Assembly (NCBI GenBank): GCA_937899895.1
Contig: CALBQR010000007.1
Location: forward strand, 1 to 12,766
Reading direction: 5' to 3'
Origin: an uncultured Alistipes sp.
Lineage (GTDB): Bacteria; Bacteroidota; Bacteroidia; Bacteroidales; Rikenellaceae
DNA: 12,766 nt
Shown: piece after piece, positions 1-6,472 of the stretch
How positions within the stretch are numbered: the first letter of the stretch is position 1
Layout of the letters: every line of letters starts with the position of its first letter
The notes under the pieces: generated by a model
The model's input: only the letters and a program-made list of their open reading frames with translations
What the model was told of the DNA's origin: nothing
Database searches by the model: none
Position numbers and translations under genes: made by a program

Positions 1-486
1 CATCCACTGGCGCATCATCTTGCCGTGGTTCTCGCGGCGCTGCAGGAAGCTCTCCATGGAGGCCTCCAGCTCGTCGATGAACCAGTAGTCGAAGTCGTAG
101 TTCTGGATGACGTCTTCGTAGCCCTCACGCGTACCGATGCCGTTCGCTACCATCAGATTGATGATCTCGTCCGTCGAGTAACCTTCGGGGATCGTGATCG
201 TCGCGGTGCCGCTGACCGGCTTTTCCTTGAATTCCCCGAGCAGCGTGGTATAGTTCATCATCGGGGTCACGGAATACGTTCCGGCAAGGAATTCGCCGTT
301 GTCGTGTTCCGCCACTGCGTACAGCTTGAAGACCGTCGGATATTTGATGATATCGTTTTTGTACAGGATCTCCGATACTTCCTCCAGCGTCGCGTATTCG
401 GGAATGGTGACTTCCACCACTTCGTCCGACTTCACAAACGCATAGATATCGTTCGCCACGGCAATGACCGTGATGGAGGATACCAT
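1..486 (-). CDS. MltG/YceG-like endolytic transglycosylase fragment, Firmicutes type (open at window edge)
   Basis: Reading minus from an ATG at 486-484 there is an open frame of 162 codons with no stop before base 1. It begins with a hydrophobic stretch (SSITVIAVAND) that looks like the end of a membrane helix. It continues with features I associate with Clostridia-type YceG/MltG proteins: VEVTIPEYATLEEVSEIL, IIKYPTVFKLYA, FLAGTYSV, ITIPEGYSTDEIINLM, then YDFDYWFIDEL. MltG is a membrane-anchored lytic transglycosylase that cuts nascent peptidoglycan. The usual cytoplasmic N-terminus is missing, because a TAG lies in frame a short way upstream of the ATG. The LEGYLFPDTY-type motif I expect soon after DYWF is not seen; the last ~20 residues (ESFLQRRENHGKMM...) are unlike the family. 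The catalytic Glu region would lie outside the window. It is therefore probably a fragment inside a mosaic. Family call moderately sure, taxonomic call from memory. Confidence 0.55.
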   Translation of the reverse strand, partial: MVSSITVIAVANDIYAFVKSDEVVEVTIPEYATLEEVSEILYKNDIIKYPTVFKLYAVAEHDNGEFLAGTYSVTPMMNYTTLLGEFKEKPVSGTATITIPEGYSTDEIINLMVANGIGTREGYEDVIQNYDFDYWFIDELEASMESFLQRRENHGKMMRQWM

Positions 487-571
487 GAATTTTGTTTCTA
501 CCGTAAAGGGAAGCCTGCTTGAGGGCTTCTACCCCGAAGGATGGGACTTTGAGAAGATCGACGCCTGCTGC
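475..571 (+). other. Foreign 5' start joined in frame to metG: GGAGGA ribosome site plus 29 codons
   Basis: GGAGGA at 475-480 precedes ATG 485 by four bases, a strong Shine-Dalgarno unlike the other gene starts in this window. The first 29 codons (MNFVSTVKG...EGFYPEGWDFEKIDACC) do not match what I know of MetG immediately upstream of its ANAPETKDNDF segment, which is normally a LRYVL-like helix. The SLLxGFYPxGWDxxKIDxCC pattern resembles, from memory, the N-terminus of Clostridia proteins annotated as glucosamine-6-phosphate isomerases. That identification is weak. The segment reads like the true beginning of an unrelated gene that has been joined to metG at about 570. Confidence 0.4.
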
Positions 572-1525
572 GCCAACGCACCCGAGACGAAGGATAACGA
601 CTTCACTTGGAAGGACTTCCAGGCTCGCAACAACAACGAGTTGGTTGCAATTCTCGGAAACTTCGTCAATCGCGCACTTGTGCTGACGCAGAAGTATTAC
701 GATGGCGTTGTTCCTGCGGCGGGCGAGTTGAACGACTACGACCGCGAGACGCTGGCCGAGATGCCCCGCATCCGCAAGGCGTTGGAGGAGAGCATCGAAA
801 GCTACCGCTTCCGCGAGGCGTTGAAGGAGGCTATGAACCTCGCCCGTTTGGGTAATAAATATCTGGCCGACACCGAGCCGTGGAAGGTCGTAAAGACTGA
901 TCCTGAACGAGTTAAGACCATTCTGAACATCGCTTTGCAGATCACTGCCGAGCTCTCGATTGCTATCGAGCCCTTTATGCCGTTCTCGGCTGCGAAGATC
1001 ATCAAGATGCTCAACATTGAGAAACTCGATTGGGAGCGTCTGGGCGATGCAGAGGTGATTCCCGCAGGCCACGTGATTGGCAAGGCGGAGCTTCTGTTCG
1101 AGAAGATCGAGGACAGCGTTGTTGAGGCGCAAGTAGCTAAATTACAGGCAACTAAGGCTGCAAATGAGGCTGCTGAGAAGCAGGCCGAGCCGCAGAAGGT
1201 AGAGTGTTCGTTCGACGATTTCCAGAAGATGGATATTCGCGTTTCGACCATTCTTGCTGCCGAGAAGGTTGCCAAAACCAAGAAACTGCTGAAACTTACG
1301 GTCGATACGGGTATCGACACCCGCGAGATTGTTTCGGGTATCGCCGAGCACTTCACACCGGAGGAGTTGGTTGGTCGTCAGGTGTTGGTTTTGGTCAATC
1401 TTGCACCCCGCGAATTGAAGGGTACGCTCTCGCGCGGTATGGTTCTGATGGCCGAGGATGCCGATGGCAAACTTGTTCTGCTCTCGCCCGAAAAAGAGGT
1501 CAAGAGCGGATCAATTGTTGGCTAA
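485..1525 (+). CDS. metG: Methionyl-tRNA synthetase, C-terminal half only (chimeric 5' end)
   Basis: From about base 572 (ANAPETKDNDFTWKDF) to the TAA at 1523-1525 this is the C-terminal ~318 residues of MetG, which charges tRNA-Met with methionine. Seen are the helical anticodon-binding domain (NNNELVAILGNFVNRAL, then the DTEPWK element about 100 residues into the frame, and IAIEPFMPFSA), a Lys/Ala-rich linker, and a C-terminal Trbp111/EMAPII-like tRNA-binding OB domain (FDDFQKMDIRVSTI ... GIAEHFTPEELVGRQVLVLVNLAPR ... SRGMVLMAED). Bacteroidetes MetG is about 680 residues; the whole Rossmann catalytic domain with its HIGH and KMSKS motifs is missing. The preceding 29 codons are unrelated, so the frame as it stands cannot make a working synthetase. 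An ATG at 464 is also in frame, but 485 has the better ribosome site. ilvE follows after 21 bp on the same strand. Confidence 0.85.
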   Translation: MNFVSTVKGSLLEGFYPEGWDFEKIDACCANAPETKDNDFTWKDFQARNNNELVAILGNFVNRALVLTQKYYDGVVPAAGELNDYDRETLAEMPRIRKALEESIESYRFREALKEAMNLARLGNKYLADTEPWKVVKTDPERVKTILNIALQITAELSIAIEPFMPFSAAKIIKMLNIEKLDWERLGDAEVIPAGHVIGKAELLFEKIEDSVVEAQVAKLQATKAANEAAEKQAEPQKVECSFDDFQKMDIRVSTILAAEKVAKTKKLLKLTVDTGIDTREIVSGIAEHFTPEELVGRQVLVLVNLAPRELKGTLSRGMVLMAEDADGKLVLLSPEKEVKSGSIVG

Positions 1526-1546
1526 CAACCTAAAACACAATTATAT

Positions 1547-2569
1547 ATGCAAAATTTAGATTGGGGATCTTTGGGATTCTCATACACTAAAACAAAGTAC
1601 AATGTTCGTGCAGTTTATCGCGATGGCGCGTGGGGCGAGATCGAGGTGAGCGATAGCGAATATATTCCGATGCACATTGCCGCATCGTGTCTGCACTACT
1701 CGCAGGAGGCTTTCGAGGGTTTGAAGGCCTATCGCGGTGTCGATGGCAAGGTGCGTATGTTCCGCGTCGATGAGAATGGCAAGCGTCTGCAACGCTCGGC
1801 CGAGTATCTCTGTATGGCCGTTCCGCCACTTGAACTCTTCGAGGAGGCGTGCCGTAAGGTTGTCGAGCTGAATATGGACTTTATGCCTCCCTACGGCACG
1901 GGTGCTACGCTCTATCTGCGCCCCTTGCTGATTGGTACGAGTCCGCAGCTCGGCGTTGGTCCGACGAAGGAATATACGCTGATTGTCTTTGCGTCGCCCG
2001 TTGGTCCTTACTTCAAGAGCGGCTTCAAGCCTATCCGCGTGATGATCGACCGCGACCACGACCGCGCAGCACCGAAGGGCACGGGCCACGTTAAGGCGGG
2101 CGGTAACTATGCCGCTTCGATCTATTCGGGTGTTCAGGCACACGACAAGGGTTTTGCCAATGTGCTCTATCTCGATGCTGCCGAGCGCAAGTATATCGAG
2201 GAGTGTGGCGCAGCCAATTTCTTTGGTATCAAGGAGGGCAAGTACATTACGCCGAAGTCGGGTTCGATCCTTCCGTCGATTACCAATATGAGTCTGCGTC
2301 AGATTGCCGAGGATATGGGTTTGAAGGTCGAGCAGCGTAACATTCCCGTTGAAGAGTTGCCGACGTTTGATGAGGTCGGAGCTTGCGGCACTGCGGCTGT
2401 GATTTCGCCCATCGGCTCGATCTATGATCCCGTTTCGGGCGAGACGTTGGTCTATGGCGATGGCACCGAGGCGGGCGAGATGAGCGTGAAGATGTACAAC
2501 GAGCTTCGCGGTATCCAGTTCGGTGAGGTCGAGGATCGCCACGGTTGGTGCACAATCATCGAGGGCTAA
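1547..2569 (+). CDS. ilvE: Branched-chain amino acid aminotransferase
   Basis: A 340-residue fold-type IV PLP aminotransferase (BCAT), cytosolic. It transfers the amino group between glutamate and the 2-keto acids of leucine, isoleucine and valine, the last step of their synthesis and first of their breakdown. Key elements: AFEGLKAYRG near residue 55-63 and RPLLIGTSPQLGV near 125-137. The PLP lysine is very probably K183 in GTGHVKAGGNYAAS. The class-IV signature is YIEECGAANFF near 216-226, with SILPSITNMSLRQIA and the phosphate-binding GACGTAAVISPIG near 280. The length and the N-terminal LDWGSLGFSYTKT extension match type II bacterial BCATs. The start at 1547 is preceded by an AT-rich leader (ACACAATTATAT) without Shine-Dalgarno, normal in Bacteroidetes. 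It lies 21 bp after metG and is followed by a strong terminator, so it is the last gene of that transcript. Confidence 0.95.
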   Translation: MQNLDWGSLGFSYTKTKYNVRAVYRDGAWGEIEVSDSEYIPMHIAASCLHYSQEAFEGLKAYRGVDGKVRMFRVDENGKRLQRSAEYLCMAVPPLELFEEACRKVVELNMDFMPPYGTGATLYLRPLLIGTSPQLGVGPTKEYTLIVFASPVGPYFKSGFKPIRVMIDRDHDRAAPKGTGHVKAGGNYAASIYSGVQAHDKGFANVLYLDAAERKYIEECGAANFFGIKEGKYITPKSGSILPSITNMSLRQIAEDMGLKVEQRNIPVEELPTFDEVGACGTAAVISPIGSIYDPVSGETLVYGDGTEAGEMSVKMYNELRGIQFGEVEDRHGWCTIIEG

Positions 2570-2629
2570 ACCGAGCGCGGTTGCACGTTTTCGACACATT
2601 TTCGATCGATTGCACAATTCAAAATTCAG

Positions 2630-2655
2630 GGTCGTTCTTCGGAACGACCTTTTTT
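2630..2655 (+). terminator. Rho-independent terminator of ilvE (UUCG tetraloop)
   Basis: GGTCGTTC (2630-2637) pairs perfectly with GAACGACC (2642-2649) around a TTCG loop closed by C-G, the extra-stable cUUCGg tetraloop. Six T follow directly (2650-2655). It lies 61 bp after the ilvE stop. Confidence 0.93.
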
Positions 2656-2824
2656 ATTGCGATTTTGAAATTGTTAATTTTTGGAGCGATCTTTTCGATT
2701 TTTGTTGCATTTTTGAGCGAGGTGAATCAAAATCGAATAAATTTCGAGAAATTTTGTTGAAAAACTGAAATTTTCACTAAAACTCTCGACCGCACTGAAA
2801 AGTCAAACCTATCGCAGCGTTGAT

Positions 2825-2840
2825 TGTTCCACGTGGAACA
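2825..2840. other. parS: parS-like centromere site 1 (TGTTCCACGTGGAACA)
   Basis: A perfect 16-bp palindrome matching the ParB/Spo0J binding-site consensus (TGTTtCACGTGaAACA in Bacillus; the CC/GG variant occurs in many other phyla). ParB loads here and spreads as a CTP-dependent clamp to drive chromosome segregation with ParA and SMC. The partner genes parA and parB are not in the window. The site sits in the intergenic space beyond mnmG, a gene often found with parAB near the replication origin. Confidence 0.85.
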
Positions 2841-2908
2841 TCGCTTGCGGTTAAAATGCGACCGATTTCAGCTCGCGCAGATTGCTCCGCAGTCGATACA
2901 ATATCAAC

Positions 2909-2939
2909 AAAAAAAGTGTTCCACGTGGAACACTTTTTT
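2909..2939 (-). terminator. Probable terminator of the mnmG operon, built on parS site 2
   Basis: Bases 2910-2939 form a 30-bp perfect palindrome: an A run (2909-2915), GTGTTCCAC, GTGGAACAC, then six T (2934-2939). As RNA it folds into GTGTTCC / GGAACAC with an ACGT loop. Read on the minus strand it is followed by seven U. It begins 36 bases after the mnmG stop, where an intrinsic terminator is expected. No other terminator-like hairpin is seen after mnmG. The symmetry means it could also stop transcription coming from the left. The role is inferred from shape and position. Confidence 0.65.
2917..2932. other. parS: parS-like centromere site 2 (TGTTCCACGTGGAACA)
   Basis: An identical copy of the 16-bp palindrome, 92 bp (start to start) from site 1. 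Unlike site 1 it is embedded in a longer perfect palindrome with A and T runs (2910-2939), described separately. Confidence 0.85.
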
Positions 2940-2974
2940 GCTTTCAAACAGCCGCCTTTGTGCGGAGAGAGTTG

Positions 2975-4870
2975 CTATCGACCGAAATAGACCAACAAAA
3001 CATTGATGTCGGCAGGCGAAACTCCTGGGATGCGCGATGCTTGACCTATTGTTGCGGGGCGAATCTTCGTGAGCTTCTGGCGCGCCTCGATAGTCAGCGA
3101 TTGCAACGAATGGTAGTCGAAATCGTCGGGAATAGTGATATCCTCCAATCGGCGCAACTTGTCAGCGATATATTTCTCGCGCTCGATGTAGCCGCGATAT
3201 TTGACTTGAATCTCTGCCTCCTCAATCTCCTCGGCCGAAAACTCCTCGCGTTTGATGTAGCGGGCGAGCTTTGGGAAGTGCGCAGCAAGACCATCGATGG
3301 TAACATTGTTGCGCAACAAGACATCGTAGAGCTTGCGACCCTGCGTCAAAGGGGTCTGACCGACCGAAATCAGATACTCCTGAACCTCGTTGGGCGAAAC
3401 ACTTCGCCAACGGAGGTAGTTGATAAGCGACTCGACGTGTTCGCGTTTTTGCTCACAAATATCCATTCTTCGGCGTGTGGCAAGACCAATTTCAAAAGCT
3501 TTCGGGGTCAGTCGCAAGTCAGCGTTGTCCTGACGCAACAAAATTCGGTGCTCGGCTCGCGAGGTGAACATTCGATAGGGCTCATCGACACCCTTCGTTA
3601 CCAGGTCGTCGATCAGCACACCGATATAGGCCTCGTCGCGTCGCAGGATAAACGGCTCCTTGCCCGCGAGCTTCAAATGGGCATTGATACCCGCCATCAG
3701 ACCCTGCGCGGCAGCCTCCTCGTAGCCCGTTGTGCCATTGATCTGACCCGCGAAATAGAGGTTATCGACGAGCTTGGTTTCGAGCGTGTGGTGGAGCTGT
3801 GTGGGCGGGAAATAGTCATACTCGATGGCATAGCCGGGGCGATAGATATGTACATCTTCCAAACCCTTAATCTTCTGTAAAGCAGCTACTTGCACCTCAA
3901 AAGGTAGCGACGAAGAGAAGCCATTCAGGTAGTATTCGTTGGTATCTCGACCTTCGGGTTCGAGGAAGAGCTGGTGTTGCTCCTTATCGGCAAAGGTGCG
4001 CAATTTATCCTCGATGCTGGGGCAGTAACGCGGACCGCGACCTTGAATCACACCCGTAAACATAGGCGAGCGATCGAAGCCCTTGCGCAACTCGTCGTGA
4101 ACCTCCTTCGAGGTATAGACCAAGAAGCAGGGTAGCTGATTTTTAACAGGCTCTGTATCAGGCATAAACGAGAATTTCGACGGCTCTTCATCGCCATATT
4201 GTGCTTCGAGCGCATCGAAGTCTATCGTGCGGGCGTCGAGGCGTACAGGCGTACCCGTCTTCATTCGATCGACCTCGAAACCCATCTTGACCAGCGACGC
4301 TGTAATGCCGTGCGATGCGGCATCGCCTGCGCGACCACCCTCGGCACTGTTAAGTCCGCAGTGCATCACACCCTCCAAGAATGTGCCTGCCGTCAGCACA
4401 ATGGCCTTCGCGCGGAACTCCACACCCATCTGCGTACGCACTCCGACAACGCGCGGTCGAGCCTGCTCGCTGCCCTCGTTCTGCTCAAAAATGAGCTCTG
4501 TCGCGTTATCCTGCCAAAGGTATAGACGCCACGTATTTTCGAGCGTACGACGCCATTCGGCCGAAAATGCGGCTTTGTCACACTGCGCGCGCGGACTCCA
4601 CATTGCTGCCCCCTTCGAGCGGTTGAGCATACGGAATTGGATGGTCGTAAGGTCGGTGATACGACCCATTTGGCCACCCAGCGCGTCGATCTCGCGCACG
4701 ATCTGTCCCTTTGCCACGCCACCCACCGCAGGGTTGCACGACATCGAGGCGAACTTGCTCATATCCATCGTGATAAGCAGTGTGCGCGAACCTAAATTTG
4801 CCGCAGCCGCAGCCGCCTCACAACCTGCGTGGCCGCCGCCAATGACTATGATATCGTATTCGGTTCTCAT
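2975..4870 (-). CDS. mnmG: tRNA uridine-5-carboxymethylaminomethyl modification enzyme MnmG (GidA)
   Basis: A 631-residue FAD protein that, with MnmE, installs the (carboxymethyl)aminomethyl group at C5 of wobble U34 in tRNAs reading NNA/NNG codons. Seen: the N-terminal Rossmann FAD site IIVIGGGHAGCEAA (residues 7-20), NPAVGGVAKG (46-55), the GidA family signature GPRYCPSIEDK (279-289, with conserved C283), and the second signature AGQINGTTGYEEAAAQG (374-390). The C-terminal MnmE/tRNA-binding tail includes RIPGVSPADINVLLVY. Length is normal for the family. I start at ATG 4870 because MRTEYDIIVIGGGHAG is the standard N-terminus; the same frame is open 70 codons further upstream but there it only overlaps ybeY. 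AAAAAGG lies directly before the start. It is 16 bp downstream of ybeY and last in the operon. Confidence 0.96.
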   Translation of the reverse strand: MRTEYDIIVIGGGHAGCEAAAAAANLGSRTLLITMDMSKFASMSCNPAVGGVAKGQIVREIDALGGQMGRITDLTTIQFRMLNRSKGAAMWSPRAQCDKAAFSAEWRRTLENTWRLYLWQDNATELIFEQNEGSEQARPRVVGVRTQMGVEFRAKAIVLTAGTFLEGVMHCGLNSAEGGRAGDAASHGITASLVKMGFEVDRMKTGTPVRLDARTIDFDALEAQYGDEEPSKFSFMPDTEPVKNQLPCFLVYTSKEVHDELRKGFDRSPMFTGVIQGRGPRYCPSIEDKLRTFADKEQHQLFLEPEGRDTNEYYLNGFSSSLPFEVQVAALQKIKGLEDVHIYRPGYAIEYDYFPPTQLHHTLETKLVDNLYFAGQINGTTGYEEAAAQGLMAGINAHLKLAGKEPFILRRDEAYIGVLIDDLVTKGVDEPYRMFTSRAEHRILLRQDNADLRLTPKAFEIGLATRRRMDICEQKREHVESLINYLRWRSVSPNEVQEYLISVGQTPLTQGRKLYDVLLRNNVTIDGLAAHFPKLARYIKREEFSAEEIEEAEIQVKYRGYIEREKYIADKLRRLEDITIPDDFDYHSLQSLTIEARQKLTKIRPATIGQASRIPGVSPADINVLLVYFGR

Positions 4871-4886
4871 CCTTTTTACAGTTCTA

Positions 4887-5315
4887 TCATCGTTTCCAGA
4901 AGGCCAAATATTTGTCCTCCTTGCGGTGCATTTCGCGCTCGGCACGGGGCGTTTTATCCTTCTGACCGCAGAGGTGCAGCACGCCGTGCACAACCACGCG
5001 GCGCATCTCTTCGAGGCGTGTCGCGCCAAATTGAGCGGCGTTGTCGGCAACGGTCTCAACGTCGATATAGATCTCGCCATTGATCACCCCCTCGCCGCGC
5101 AGATCGCTCTCGTCGAAGGTGATGATGTCGGTGTAATAGTCGTGGCCGAGAAACTCGCGGTTGATCTCCAAAAGACGCTCCGCCGAGCAGAAGATGTAGT
5201 TGATCTCGCCCACGGTGTAGCCCTCCTCACGAGCCACCTCTGCGAGCCACTCCCGCGTGCGGCGTTTTTCGGGCAGGCGGTACGAACACGAATCGTTGAA
5301 ATATCTGATTGCCAT
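4887..5315 (-). CDS. ybeY: Endoribonuclease/rRNA maturation factor YbeY
   Basis: A 142-residue UPF0054 metalloprotein needed for 16S rRNA 3'-end maturation and ribosome quality control. Seen: YIFCSAERLLEINREFLGHDYYTDIITF (about 40-67) and the motif region VVHGVLHLCGQKDKT (about 108-122). The canonical metal motif is HxxxHxxxxxH. Here H110 and H114 are present but the third position is D120; I recall other Bacteroidetes YbeY proteins also having Asp here. The start chosen is ATG 5315 (MAIRYFN), the usual N-terminus. The upstream in-frame ATG at 5348 would overlap the envC-like stop by 13 bases and add an unconserved MAQIMNVNLKA. The stop lies 16 bp before mnmG. It is part of the same operon, tying rRNA processing to tRNA modification. 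Confidence 0.92.
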   Translation of the reverse strand: MAIRYFNDSCSYRLPEKRRTREWLAEVAREEGYTVGEINYIFCSAERLLEINREFLGHDYYTDIITFDESDLRGEGVINGEIYIDVETVADNAAQFGATRLEEMRRVVVHGVLHLCGQKDKTPRAEREMHRKEDKYLAFWKR

Positions 5316-5335
5316 AGCTTTAAGATTTACATTCA

Positions 5336-6463
5336 TTATTTGAGCCACTGGTCGGCATCGAGCGTGTCGCCATTGGGCGAGAAGAGGCCGAAAACGAGCT
5401 TATATTCGGTCTTTCCCGACGCATCGACACTCTGACCGATCGTTCCGATTGCTTGCCCTACCGCGACCTTTTGACCCTCTTTGACGGTCGCTGTGGCCAT
5501 ATTCGAGTAGGTTGTGAAGTATTGGCCGTGTCCGATCAGAACGATGTAGGATTTGGTGTTTCGGTTGTACGAAACGCGCATCACCTCGCCATTGAAGACC
5601 GACTTCACCTGCGCTCCCTTTGCTCCCGTAATCTCGGCAATATCGCTGCCATTGGGTTTGATGCGACCACCCACAACGGGCATCGGCAGGCGACCGCGAT
5701 TATCCTTGATGTTGCCGCCAACCTTGGCTCCGCCCTTCGATTTGCGGGTCGAATTGACCAGACGCTCCAATTCGCGGCGATGCTCCTGCTGCGCTTTGAG
5801 AATCTTCTTCTCGCGCGAGGTGAGCGAGCTGACGCGCTTCTTGTAGTCGCGCTCGTTGGCCGAGAGCTTTTTCAGTTCGGCGTTATGTTTGTTGCGTGTA
5901 TTTTGTAGGGTAACTTTCTCTGCATCAAGTGTTTTACGTGCGCTATCGAGCTGTATCGTAAGTGAGTCGATCTGCGCAACCTTCCTCTGTCGGGCATCAT
6001 TCACAAGGCGGATTGCCGCGATGCGTCGTGTGGCCGAATTGAAATCGTCGGCCGAAAAGAGGTATGTGGTGAAGTTCTGCTGGCGATAGTTGCGATATGC
6101 CACGCGCACCATCTCGGCGTACTCCTCTTGCAGCTCGGTGCGTTGCTTCGAGAGCTCGTCGATCTGTCGCGTGAGCTGATTGATGTTGCCGTTGAGTGCG
6201 TTCATCTGCGAATTGACCTCGCCGACCAACTTGCGACGCTTGCCGATCAGGCGCGAGAGCTTATTGACCTCGGCCTGTGCCGATTTTTTATCCTTTCGGA
6301 TCGAGGTTATCTGACGCTCATATTCGGCGATCTGCGAGTTCAGGCGGTCGATGCTCTGCTGCATTGCCGTTGCAACTTTACCCTTGCTCTGTGCCGAGAG
6401 GGTGAATGTGGCCATCGAGGCGATGCAAAGTAGGGTCAGAAGTGTGGTAACTAATTTACGCAT
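5336..6463 (-). CDS. EnvC-like coiled-coil protein with degenerate LytM (peptidase M23) domain
   Basis: 375 residues. A signal peptide (MRKLVTTLLTLLCIASMATFTLSAQ, cleavage near 25) sends it to the periplasm. Residues about 30-245 are a long heptad-rich, charged coiled coil interrupted by a segment AYRNYRQQNFTTYLFSADDF (about 122-141), typical of EnvC/murein hydrolase activators. A C-terminal LytM/M23 domain spans about 258-375 (GRLPMPVVGGRI ... VFNGEV ... GHGQYFTTYSNM ... KVAVGQAIG). Of the M23 zinc ligands, the first His is Pro270 or Asn271, Asp274 may remain, H312 in GHG remains, and the final HxH is replaced (LVFGL near 356-360). It should therefore be an inactive domain that activates cell-wall amidases during division, as E. 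coli EnvC does, rather than a peptidase. It lies 9 bp after the TPR gene and 20 bp before ybeY. Confidence 0.88.
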   Translation of the reverse strand: MRKLVTTLLTLLCIASMATFTLSAQSKGKVATAMQQSIDRLNSQIAEYERQITSIRKDKKSAQAEVNKLSRLIGKRRKLVGEVNSQMNALNGNINQLTRQIDELSKQRTELQEEYAEMVRVAYRNYRQQNFTTYLFSADDFNSATRRIAAIRLVNDARQRKVAQIDSLTIQLDSARKTLDAEKVTLQNTRNKHNAELKKLSANERDYKKRVSSLTSREKKILKAQQEHRRELERLVNSTRKSKGGAKVGGNIKDNRGRLPMPVVGGRIKPNGSDIAEITGAKGAQVKSVFNGEVMRVSYNRNTKSYIVLIGHGQYFTTYSNMATATVKEGQKVAVGQAIGTIGQSVDASGKTEYKLVFGLFSPNGDTLDADQWLK

Positions 6464-6472
6464 AGTGGTTTA

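Larger units (their letters stand above)
2570..2974. other. Intergenic region between convergent ilvE and mnmG
   Basis: About 405 bases lie between the ilvE stop and the mnmG stop. They contain the ilvE terminator (2630-2655), an AT-rich stretch (about 2656-2820) in which I see no gene or promoter, and two parS-like palindromes (2825-2840 and 2917-2932). The short open frames here (for example one beginning MFHVEH) are translations of the palindromes and AT-rich spacer and have no recognisable protein features. Confidence 0.8.

Noticed and set aside
125..1132. 335-residue minus-strand open frame opposite metG
   Set aside because: Runs antisense through the metG anticodon-binding domain and in another frame through the MltG fragment; no recognisable domains. 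A shadow of GC-rich coding sequence.
1580..2617. 345-residue minus-strand open frame opposite ilvE
   Set aside because: Fully antisense to a clear BCAT with all its motifs; the translation is Arg/Leu/Ala-rich and without family features.
2739..2754. AT-rich inverted repeat AAATTTC-GA-GAAATTT
   Set aside because: Short and in very AT-rich spacer where such pairs arise by chance; no T run or neighbouring gene gives it a role.
2824..3006. Small plus-strand frame beginning MFHVEH
   Set aside because: MFHVEH and CSTWNT are simply the parS palindrome translated; the rest is spacer and the end of mnmG in antisense.
2882..3880. 332-residue plus-strand frame opposite mnmG
   Set aside because: Antisense to the conserved C-terminal half of MnmG; no motif of its own.
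4227..5435. 402-residue plus-strand frame
   Set aside because: Covers mnmG, ybeY and the EnvC-like gene in antisense; three real genes explain the sequence.
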